Of a DNA stretch of 64,000 nucleotides, positions 56,692 to 64,000 are shown piece after piece (position 1 is the first letter of the stretch; the number at the start of each line of letters is the position of its first letter). The notes below the pieces were generated by a model. It was not told the DNA's origin. It was given only the letters and a program-made list of their open reading frames with translations, and ran no database searches. A program made the position numbers and the translations under genes. This DNA is from Lunularia cruciata. Lineage: Eukaryota; Streptophyta; Marchantiopsida; Lunulariales; Lunulariaceae. The stretch is taken from contig OX419762.1 of the NCBI GenBank assembly GCA_948567375.1, positions 2,920,001 through 2,984,000 on the forward strand. The letters run 5' to 3'.

Positions 56692-57356
56692 CTAAGGTGT
56701 GGTGAACGTGGTGAGTTGTTGATGCTCTGGTGCAATCTTGATTTGGTTGTATTCATTATAACCATCTCCAAAACTGTACCTCTCATGACCTGCAACCTCC
56801 TCCAAGATCCTATCAATGAATGGCAATGGGTAGTAGTCCTTCTTGGTAACAACATTGAGCTTCTTGTAATCCACACATACCCAAAGCTTGCCATTCTTTT
56901 TCTTCACAATGACAATTGGAGACACCCATTCTGAATTCTCCACCTCAAAGATAAATCCAACCTCCTTGAGCTTATCAATCTCCTCCTTCACAACCAAAGA
57001 TATTGGTGGGCTAATTCAACATTGCTTTTGGCGGATTGGTCTTACATGTGCTTTACCTCTATCTTGTGCTCTTCCAAGGTGACTTCCTTCAAATCCTTGT
57101 AACTAAAAGCAAACACATGGATGAACTTGCGGAAAATCTCCTCAAATCTCACCTTCTCCTCCTTGATAACATTTGGGCCATACTTGAGGGTAGATAACCT
57201 TCTCTCTACCTCCTCAAGTGTCAATGGTGATTTATTTGGGTCCTTCAAAACCTCTAGCTTAGGTGCAAAATCCATAACACACAAAAGATACACATCTGAA
57301 TCAGATTCAGATTCATCCTCCTTTGTGGAAGTCTCCTCTTCCATGCTTGTGTCCAC
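56692..57356 (-). pseudogene. Element 4 reverse transcriptase, N-terminal part, and acidic linker
   Basis: 56692-56997 contains SEWVSPIVIVKKKNGKLWVC, VTKKDYYPLPFIDRILEEVA and RYSFGDGYNEYNQIKIAPEH; the Asp in FGDGYNEYN is the first catalytic residue. It ends TTP-stop where element 3 has TTPWGTYAFK, so one TGG has become TAG. 57042-57356 is the acidic linker (DTSMEEETSTKEDESESDSD) and the segment before the polymerase. A frameshift near 57000-57045 separates the two. Confidence 0.8.
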
Positions 57357-57386
57357 ACCTGAAGCTCTTTCTTCAGAATCTGATTC

Positions 57387-58100
57387 TCAATAATCAAAAG
57401 ATGGTGTATTTGAATGTGAAGTGTTGGTGGTGTTAGTCACAGGAACTATGACTCTATGGTTTGATGGCCCAATCCTCAAGTACCCTTTGTGCCATCGATC
57501 AGTTGTGCATGCTGCTCTAAACCATGGCCTCCCAAGAAGTAAGTCATAGCTTGAATCCTTCAAGACTTGGAAAGTCATGAGATTTTGAACTCCAATAATT
57601 GAAACTACCACTTTATCCATCACCCCTATTGGTCGAACTTGTTGCTTGTTTGCCATGCTCACCACAAATGTTGAAGGTCTTGAGGGTATCATACCCAACT
57701 TCTTCATCAACCTTTCTGACATGGCATTTACTGCTAATCCTCCATCAACCAATGCATCCTTGATGTTGTGACCATTGACTCTCACATCAATCTTGGAGGC
57801 ATATTCACAAGCCTCCCATGGTCCTGGCTTGGCATCTACCACCCCTATTGATACTAGAACTTTTGCCTTCTTCTTCCTCTTGCTCCTTGTAGAACTCAAA
57901 CCACCTCTAAGCTCCTTTCTCAAGGTAGGGTTCAAAGCAATCAATTGGCCCACTATGATGTTAGCCTTGTAACTACCAACATCCTCCAACACATTGTAGT
58001 TCCATTGTTGCTTTGAAATCAAGAAATCCTCCATCCCCAACTTCTTCCTTGGAGTCTTTGTTGTTGATGGTGTTGAGGTGCGAGTGCTCCTAGTAGACAT
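57387..58100 (-). CDS. Element 4 protease region
   Basis: An open 237-codon minus-strand stretch. VNGHNIKDALVDGGLAVNAM is the active-site segment; the family has D-G/S-G here and the catalytic Asp is present. It is followed by IIGVQNLMTFQVLKDSSYDLLLGRPW, the typical end of a retroviral-type aspartic protease (the flap-to-LGRPW segment). The protease would cut the polyprotein during particle maturation. The upstream boundary with gag is a short frameshift near 58105. Confidence 0.8.
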   Translation of the reverse strand: MSTRSTRTSTPSTTKTPRKKLGMEDFLISKQQWNYNVLEDVGSYKANIIVGQLIALNPTLRKELRGGLSSTRSKRKKKAKVLVSIGVVDAKPGPWEACEYASKIDVRVNGHNIKDALVDGGLAVNAMSERLMKKLGMIPSRPSTFVVSMANKQQVRPIGVMDKVVVSIIGVQNLMTFQVLKDSSYDLLLGRPWFRAACTTDRWHKGYLRIGPSNHRVIVPVTNTTNTSHSNTPSFDY

Positions 58101-58114
58101 AGGAGTATCCTTGC

Positions 58115-59245
58115 TTAGAGTAAATCCTTGAGAAGAATGAACATCCTTTGCAAAATGAGCTCTCTTCTTCTCTCCAAAAGCTCCAAATTAGGACTCTTGG
58201 AGTTTGAGCACTCTCCCTTCTCATACTTGCTCTCCACCACATCTATGGATGCTATCTCCTTACCTTTGTTTGGATTAGGACCCACTTGGGTTTCACTACC
58301 ACCCTCTTTCCCTCTATTGGCTCCCTCATAACCCCTTCCTCCATGATAAGTGGAATTTGGGCAATTCCTTTGGATATGGCCTCTTCCTCCACAACCAAAA
58401 CAATTTCTATCATTAAAATTGTTGGCTAGTTGAACTCCTCTATATGGATTGTTTCCATAACTCTTATGCACTCTCCCTACATTCTGATCCACCTCTCTTT
58501 TCTCCCATAGTTGCACCATATTGATCTTGAGATCCGCAAGTTGTTCTGTGATGGTTTGAAGTGGATCCTTTGGTGGAGGTGCAAGAATTGGAGCAACTAC
58601 TACTTGTGGTGCAACCCTTGTCACCAAAGTATCAGAAGTTCCACCATACTTGTAGCCTTGAGGAGGATGCACAACCTCCTTCACCACCAAATCACTCTCA
58701 TCTCCTTCCAAACTCTCCTCCATACAAATTTTGATCTTGATAGCTTCAACCTTGGAAGAAGGTTTCTCATATCTCACCTTGCTTCTAATTTGTGGTCTCA
58801 ACCCTCCCACAAAATTCTTGGTGAGCATGGCCCCTATGCCAATCATTATAGTCTCCACATCATCCCCACCTTTCTTCAACACTATGCAAAATCTGGACTC
58901 TAACTTTTCCACTCTTTCCACATAGACTCTCACTTTCTCTCCATCTCCTTGCTTGAGAAATGTAACCTCACTCATCAATCTCTCATAACTCTCATCAAGA
59001 AGAAAGTTCTCAATGAGTGCTAAAGTCAAAGTCTCCCAAGACTCCTCTTCTCCATCTCTCCTCTCTCTCTTTTGGTGTTCTGACTCATATCATGTAAGTG
59101 CTGCATCCTCAAAGAAATCTGGTAATAATGAGGCCCACTCATTCTTCCTCCTCTCATTGTTTCCTATGCAAGCTCTCTTGAAGTCTCTCACAAAGGCCTC
59201 CACATCTTCTCCATCCTTGCCAAAGAAAACCGGAAGTTTCCCCAT
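58115..59245 (-). pseudogene. Element 4 gag
   Basis: Starts MGKLPVFFGKDGEDVEAFVR at 59245. Capsid landmarks: RRKNEWASLLPDFFEDAALT, then one in-frame stop (TGA where TGG is expected, near 59093), NFLLDESYERLMSEVTFLKQ, MIGIGAMLTKNFVGGLRPQI. Near the end a knuckle, CFGCGGRGHIQRNCP (Cys-x2-Cys-x4-His-x4-Cys), binds RNA in this family. The 58115-59029 part is open for 304 codons. Only the single stop breaks it, consistent with a young element. Confidence 0.85.
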
Positions 59246-59481
59246 CTTAACCTCTCACTATCTTTCTCTTCTCTCAAATTTTTTTTTTCTCTTTTCTTTT
59301 CTCTCACTCTATAACTAATAGAGTATATACATGACTAACCCCATTTGAGAGTAATCCACCCTAGGGAACACAAAAGGTTCAGGTTGCTCCAAGATTTCTA
59401 TAGCAACATCAAATCCTAGAGTGCTTATTAATCGAACCCTCATGGATAGTTTATCCATAAGTTGAAAGATTATCTCCATCA

Positions 59482-59955
59482 CTAATCTTGAGAACTAGCT
59501 GATGAAGGTGATAATATTTCTGTAGCTGTACTAAGACTCTCTCCAAGATCCTTCACCAAAGTCTCCAAAAGTGCTTTTACTCCACTACACTCATGTCCTT
59601 TTGGAAGTCCTTCAACTCCACAAACCTCACACAACTCCTTGGTCTTAGATCTTCTCCCTCCCAATCTTGGTGAAGAAGGTCCAACATGCAAACCCAAGTC
59701 AAGTAAACCTCTCCTTTCCCTCAATCTCTTGCTCTCAAAGGTCAATGGACATGAACTTGCCTTATGTTGCTTTTCTCCACATAGAAAACACTTAGATTCA
59801 CTCTTTCCTCCAAGTGGTGTAGGTTTTTGGATCCTCTCAACACTCTCTTCAAATTCTATTGTAAACTCTCTTTTCCTCAAGTCCACCCCTACAATCACCT
59901 CAAACCCTTGGGGAACCTTGCATAATCTCAATTTCCACTCTTGATAACCCTCCAT
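59482..59955 (-). CDS. Pre-gag ORF with its own zinc knuckle
   Basis: An intact 157-codon minus-strand frame, beginning MEGYQEWKLRLCKVPQGFEV, between the LTR and gag. Residues about 56-71 form CFLCGEKQHKASSCP, a perfect Cys-x2-Cys-x4-His-x4-Cys knuckle. A second cluster, CEVCGVEGLPKGHEC, follows at about 110. The C-terminus is serine-rich. It is a separate frame from gag, about 240 bp upstream of it. Extra ORFs before gag are known in Ogre/Tat-type elements, but I cannot say this one is homologous. A nucleic-acid-binding role is likely from the motif. Confidence 0.65.
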   Translation of the reverse strand: MEGYQEWKLRLCKVPQGFEVIVGVDLRKREFTIEFEESVERIQKPTPLGGKSESKCFLCGEKQHKASSCPLTFESKRLRERRGLLDLGLHVGPSSPRLGGRRSKTKELCEVCGVEGLPKGHECSGVKALLETLVKDLGESLSTATEILSPSSASSQD

Positions 59956-59999
59956 GTTCCCAAGATGAATCTAAACACTCACACATGCTTTTTGTTGAT

Positions 60000-60600
60000 C
60001 TCAAACTCCTCATGCATGAGATCTCCACTCTGCAAAATTGACCCTTCCTCACAATTTCACTCAAATCTCCCAACCAATATGTCACAGTCCTCTAATATTT
60101 TGCGCACTTAATCACAACTCTAGGGCATCCCTCCCTGCAAAATTTCAGATCTTTTCATGGAGCCATTTGGCCTAGACACATTTCTATTCAGCACACATAT
60201 TTCAGATTTGGTCTAAAAGCCACCCCCCTCACTTCAAAAACTCATTACTCCATGCACAAGAACGATCTCTCTCTAATTTTTGTGGCAGCAGGTAGGATAC
60301 AATGCACTGAATTGTTTTTGGAAATTTTCAGGACAACTCACTGAAAATTGAAGTAATGGCAGACTTTGTACAATTTTCCAGAGAGCATGCAATTGCGGGA
60401 GCACTTTACCCTATTAACTTTCAAAAATTCTAGCCTAGTGCGCATAGTAGCTCTCACAATAATTTCAAGTGTGCTAACTGAAAGATAACCCAAGCTATCA
60501 TGTGTAAAAATTTCAAGTCTACATCTCAAACTTGAGATTTTATCCAAAATCACCTTAATCCCCAAAATCTGCAATCCACCTCACACAATCTCTCCAATTC
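60000..60600. other. Leader region of element 4
   Basis: AT-rich, no convincing frame. The equivalent region of element 3 (26720-27340) is similar in sequence, so it is a conserved leader that may hold packaging signals. Confidence 0.4.
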
Positions 60601-60603
60601 CTC

Positions 60604-60837
60604 TCATGTGTACAAGATGTACAAAATCACCTCAAAGACATCATAATGAACTACAGGGTATAAAAATGGATCTTGGTTGTCTAACATAAGTTCAACCCTC
60701 TCATCTCCTAATGTTCTCTCCAAGTGAGCTCTCATAGCCTCCTTCTGCCTAATGTAGAATTGAACGCGGAACATTATCTTGCCTTCTAGAGAGGTCCCGA
60801 CAATAGAACCAAAAATGTGAGCCGGCTTGTCTCTCAC
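60604..60837 (-). other. Small upstream ORF of element 4
   Basis: A minus-strand frame that runs from the LTR end across the primer-binding site to a stop at 60604. From its second methionine it reads MFRVQFYIRQKEAMRAHLER, then a stretch ending YDVFEVILYILYT. The matching part of element 3 (26540-26715) preserves much of it. It could be a short conserved leader peptide or chance. Confidence 0.35.
60793..60811 (-). promoter_or_regulatory. Primer-binding site of element 4
   Basis: On the minus strand, TGGTTCTATTGTCGGGACC begins four bases inside the LTR. It resembles the aspartate-tRNA type site TGGCGCCGTTGCCGGGGA with changes, and the related site of element 3 is closer to it. Its position fixes 60816-61504 as the 5' LTR. 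Confidence 0.55.
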
Positions 60838-61504
60838 TCAGGATGAACCTCTGATGGCTATTATAGTAGCGCACCATGGACTAAGAAGGCAAGGAACCTC
60901 AACTCCATCATACTCCTCAAAGGCTAACACTCCAAGACTCAAGACATTGCTCACTAGAGAACTCAATGAGAGAGATAGTTACAAATGAAAGGATGATGAG
61001 TACCTCCTCACCCCTTGTTTATATACTTGTGAAATAGTTACGTACCAAAGTTACTCATTACAATAGTAACTCAAGTTACTAGACTTAGAGTCAAGTAAAG
61101 TCAAAAAGTAGAAAGGAATATCCATTCACATGGGCATATTCCCCTAAGCATGTGGTTTTATCTTGACCCAACCACTAAGTCAAGGATTCCTTCACATGGG
61201 TTATCCTTGGACTAAAGAAGAATTTAAAACAAAAAGGCTTGCGGGCCCAAGAGTTCTCAACTCTTTCCTCAAAGCCAAACACCTAGGAATAATACAAATT
61301 CAACACGCTAAAATCCAAAATAGTGGTGCTCATCTTTTCTACTTCCTCTAAAGTAAGGTCTCCTCTATCTTAGCTATGACTAAATTAAGCTAACCATGAC
61401 TAATATAGAACCATCCTTCATCTCTATATAAATAATATCTCTTAAGTACTTGTAATACCAAGCTAAATATCACAATACCACACACATGCACAAATGGGTG
61501 TTAC
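60816..61504 (-). repeat. 5' LTR of element 4 (LTR5)
   Basis: TGTGAGCCGG to GGGTGTTACA on the plus strand, 689 bp, paired with 51323-52014. Confidence 0.9.
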
Positions 61505-61563
61505 ATTACATGACCATTTGCTATAGGAGGTTTGGGGCTAGGGTCTTGATGGCAAGGGATCTA

Positions 61564-62246
61564 TGAGCCAACTTGTCTCTCATTCAAGATGAACCTCTAA
61601 TGGAATTGAGGTAGCACACCATGGACTAAGAAAGCTCCATGATGGAACTAAACTCCATCACTCTCTTCCAAGGTAAAAACTCCATGGCACCTCTAAGACT
61701 CAAGACATTATTCATTAGAGAACTCAATGAGAGAGATAGATTGTTGCAAATGAAAAGATGATGAGGATCTCCTCATCGTTAGTTTATATACTTATGAAAT
61801 ACTTATACACCAAAGTTACTAATTACTAGAGTAACTCAAGTTAATAGGCTAAAACTCATATAAAATCAAAATTCTAAAAGAATATCCATACACATGGATA
61901 TAATCCCATGAGTAGGTTGTCTTATCCTCACCTGCCAAATAAGTTAAGGATTCTTTCACATAGGCTATCCTTGGACTAGAGAAAAATTTGCAACCAAAAA
62001 GCTTGTGTGCCCAAGAGTTCACAACTCTTTACTCAAAGCCAAACACCTAAGAATAATATAAAGTCAATACACTAGAATCCAAAAAGGACATGCTCACTCT
62101 TTCTATAATCTCTAAACCAGAGTTGTAACTTAGTTGTAACTAACTCTAGCTAATCAAGGCTAATGTAGAATTTTGGCTAAGCACTATATAGATAATAACT
62201 CTCACTTACTTACAAAATCAAACTTAATATCCCCATAAAGCATACA
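61564..62246 (-). repeat. Older LTR5 copy beside element 4
   Basis: From tatgagccaacttgtctctc to cataaagcatacatg, it follows the same order as the LTR5 copies but with many substitutions. It lies 59 bp beyond the 5' LTR of element 4 in the same orientation and is cut at 62247 by the LTR4 of element 5. It is an older solo LTR or the end of an earlier element into which element 5 inserted. Confidence 0.7.
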
Positions 62247-62390
62247 TGTAACAATATGGAGTTTAGCAATGAAGTTAGTCAGGCTTACAAAGTAGCACAT
62301 AAGACAAATTAGCCTAGAATATTCCAAAAGTATCTAGGAAGCTTCTTGGGAAGCTTCCTGGCTAGCTTAGCTTGCACCTCAAGTAAGTAG

Positions 62391-62405
62391 CTTCTAGAAG
62401 CTTCC
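62391..62405 (+). promoter_or_regulatory. Heat-shock-element-like motif in the element 5 promoter
   Basis: cTTCtaGAAgcTTCc is an exact nTTCnnGAAnnTTCn. Further two-part motifs (GAAGCTTC) lie at 62338, 62350, 62433, 62445, 62492 and 62504. All are upstream of the TATA box, within 200 bp. Confidence 0.55.
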
Positions 62406-62532
62406 AACTAGCTTAGCTTGCATGCCAAGTAGGAAGCTTCTTGAGAAGCTTCCTAGTTAACTTGGCTTGCACTCTAAGAAAGCGGCTTGAGGAAGCTTCT
62501 TGAGAAGCTTCTCAAGGGCCTTGTATGCTACC

Positions 62533-62540
62533 TATAAATA
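62533..62540 (+). promoter_or_regulatory. TATA box of LTR4 (element 5)
   Basis: TATAAATA inside the conserved ctacctataaataccaaagcc. All five LTR4 copies keep it. It predicts an RNA start about 30 bp downstream, near 62565-62575. Confidence 0.65.
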
Positions 62541-62645
62541 CCAAAGCCAAAGCTCATGCTAGGCATTTGGAGTTTTCCCTCATTCAAGTGTCCCAATATG
62601 AATTTCCATTCTCTTATTTCTCTCCTTGGATTTGGTCTTTTACAT

Positions 62646-62657
62646 TGGTATCAAAGC
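62646..62657 (+). promoter_or_regulatory. Primer-binding site of element 5
   Basis: TGGTATCAAAGC, one base different from the usual TGGTATCAGAGC that pairs with initiator methionine tRNA, one base after the LTR end. Confidence 0.8.
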
Positions 62658-62915
62658 ATGAATGGGATGGATGGAATTTATGGACCACCAAATCCACTTC
62701 CACCAAACCATTAGGATTTTTGTGTCCAAATACTACCCAAGCATCGTTTCACATAATTCATCACCTTGTACTTTGGACAAGATTTTCTGCATATGATCAT
62801 CATATCTGAGGAACCCTTGGTGCTTCCGGTTGTAACTTATGGAGAACGGTGGACGTGCTGTTTCTATGTGTTAATAAATTAGATAGATTGGGAGTGGTGT
62901 GATAGAGGAGCAACC

Positions 62916-63800
62916 ATGGTGGCAATACCTGATGTTATCCTTGCTATGCAACAACAAATTGAGCACTTTACTCAATTGTTGGATGAACAAGATCTTTGAC
63001 GACAACAGTAGGTGGAGAAAGTACCAACTTGAGAAGAAGAAGATTGGATCAGATTCCCTAAACCCAAGGTATTTGAAGGCAAGAATCTCCTGAGTGCAAT
63101 GGAGAAATTTTTTCTTTGATTGTGAACATTATTTTGAAGCTACCAATCTACAAGATGAGCAAAAACAGATTCTCTTGGCTTTGAGCCAATTGGATGGAGT
63201 AGCAAAGCTATGGTGGAGATTCTGAGTGGAGCAAGCCAAACGACAAATGCTTGCTCCAATCTTGACATGGGAAAAATTCAAGAGAGCAATAATTAGTCGG
63301 TTCCAAGCTATAAATGCCACACAAGCTGCACAGGATAAGTTGGTAGAGTTGAAACAAATTGGCTCTATAAGAAGTTACATCATGCAATTCCAAAACACTA
63401 TCATGCAAATTCCATATATATTGGAAGGTGAAGCTCTGGATCAATTTGTGAGGGGCTTGAAGGTGAGAACCAAATTAGAGGTAACCATGCAAGAGCCACA
63501 ACACTTGGAGGAAGCCATGCGGTTGGCCAAACGTTTTGATTCCTTGGTGGCAACAACTTGGTCTCAACCTCGACCTCCACAAAGTCTACCAATACACAAC
63601 ACACAAGTGGAGGAACCAACACCAATGGAGATTGATGCAATTCAATGAAGACCACTTGGCATGGCAGATAGGGAGAAACTATGAACAAATGGTGGTTGTT
63701 TTTATTGTTGCCAATTGGGGCATCACATTGCTGAATGTCCACTCAAGAATGGAAAACCTCGACAAGTTGCCCAAGTGGAGGTTGTGGAGCAGAATGATCA
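62916..63800 (+). pseudogene. Element 5 gag
   Basis: A likely start at 62916 (MVAIPDVILAMQQQIEHFTQ) is followed by stops and frameshifts. FPKPKVFEGKN near 63050, then LALSQLDGVAKLWW near 63175 and the open stretch 63226-63648 (TWEKFKRAIISRFQAINATQ, YILEGEALDQFVRGLKVRTK) cover the capsid domain of plant Ty3/gypsy gag proteins. CFYCCQLGHHIAEC at 63697-63738 is a Cys-x2-Cys-x4-His-x4-Cys knuckle. It would form the particle and bind element RNA; this copy is broken by at least a TGA near 63222 and a frameshift near 63110. Confidence 0.8.
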
Positions 63801-63894
63801 AGGAAATGAGGAATCTCAGTAGGAGATTTCAAGCCGCCTACTGGGAGCTTGATTAGTTCCAATGGGATTGAAGGCTCGACCTATGCAAGTTTGC

Positions 63895-64000
63895 TTCACT
63901 TGCAAGGTATGATATCTAATCGGGGTTGTAGGATTTTGGTTGATTCTGGAAGTTCAGAGAATTGCATGTCTATGCAAGTAGCAAAGGAATTGGGTATTCC
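63895..64000 (+). pseudogene. Element 5 protease, start only
   Basis: The frame GMISNRGCRILVDSGSSENC near 63909-63966 contains DSG, the catalytic triplet of retroviral-type aspartic proteases, followed by a segment ending VAKELGIP. It runs off the window edge. Confidence 0.65.

Larger units (their letters stand above)
51323..61504 (-). mobile_element. Element 4: comparatively young Ty3/gypsy element with pre-gag ORF
   Basis: Minus strand with both LTRs (LTR5): 60816-61504 at 5' and 51323-52014 at 3'. In order: primer-binding site, a small ORF, a zinc-knuckle ORF, gag, protease, reverse transcriptase, RNase H and integrase, then a polypurine tract (about 52015-52024). Removing unit D (1.9 kb) and the solo LTR4 (0.4 kb) leaves about 7.8 kb. 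In the first 190 bases the two LTRs differ by only five substitutions and one 2-bp indel that I can see. The outer flanks (ggtac, ttaca) do not match, so one end may have recombined. Confidence 0.85.
62247..62644 (+). repeat. 5' LTR of element 5 (LTR4)
   Basis: TGTAACAATATGG to GGTCTTTTACA, 398 bp, the reverse of the LTR4 copies at 16110, 50483 and 55316. It holds seven GAAGCTTC octamers between 62338 and 62511 and a TATA box at 62533-62540. Confidence 0.85.
62247..64000 (+). mobile_element. Element 5: Ty3/gypsy element with LTR4, continuing past the window
   Basis: Plus strand: 5' LTR4 (62247-62644), primer-binding site (62646-62657), leader, gag (62916-63800) and the start of protease at the window edge. 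This is the copy that shows LTR4 to be a Ty3/gypsy LTR. The body has several stops. The rest lies outside. Confidence 0.8.

Noticed and set aside
56539-56934. 131-codon plus-strand frame opposite the element 4 polymerase
   Set aside because: It is the antisense of a well-supported polymerase with catalytic motifs; the same antisense frame also appears opposite element 3.
62525-62809. 94-codon plus-strand frame across the LTR4 end and leader of element 5
   Set aside because: It covers the TATA box, LTR end and primer-binding site, and the equivalent minus-strand stretches in other LTR4 copies do not keep the frame.

Overview
The window is plant nuclear DNA made almost wholly of transposable elements and their ruins. 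I find no convincing host gene, no tRNA or rRNA gene and no CRISPR array. The evidence for a plant is a chromovirus-type Ty3/gypsy retrotransposon with a GPY/F module, chromodomain and initiator-methionine-like primer-binding sites, a second Ty3/gypsy group with a large pre-gag region, and deep nesting with solo LTRs. This texture fits a very large plant genome such as a gymnosperm, but the species cannot be fixed from the sequence.

Layout. 1-600 is a GC-richer block, possibly organelle-derived. About 800-3620 is a decayed copy of an unusual LINE. 3672-21082 is a chromovirus on the minus strand with matching 5-bp target duplications (CCTAC). Its integrase is split by a 3.75-kb mobile unit (unit E, 5231-15989). 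Unit E is itself split twice: by a second unit of the same family (unit B, 11805-15572, duplication ACATT) and by a 3.2-kb TG...CA insertion full of tandem repeats (6688-9926). The chromovirus also carries a solo LTR (16110-16538). The LINE resumes at 21088-21350.

21400-26170 holds a broken coiled-coil ORF and another solo LTR. 26175-31252 is a plus-strand Ty3/gypsy element (element 3) cut by a second chromovirus (element 2, 31253-34280). 34280-42345 holds further coiled-coil ORF debris, LTR-like direct repeats and a deleted unit (C). 42930-46560 is the better LINE copy, with an N-terminal C2H2 finger, reverse transcriptase, CCHC-like knuckle and a segment resembling a restriction-enzyme-like endonuclease.

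46700-50881 is retrotransposon debris with two primer-binding sites. 51323-61504 is a comparatively young Ty3/gypsy element (element 4, minus strand) with both LTRs. It is interrupted by a 1.9-kb solo unit (D, duplication CCTAT) and a solo LTR. 62247-64000 is the start of another Ty3/gypsy element (element 5, plus strand) that runs off the window.

Three observations stand out: the R2-like LINE in a plant context; a family of 3.75-kb units with TGTG...CACA ends and 5-bp duplications that carry their own coiled-coil ORF but no reverse transcriptase; and an LTR family (LTR4) whose promoter region is packed with heat-shock-element-like motifs just upstream of a TATA box. Almost every coding region is broken by stops or frameshifts, so the elements are annotated mainly as pseudogenes.
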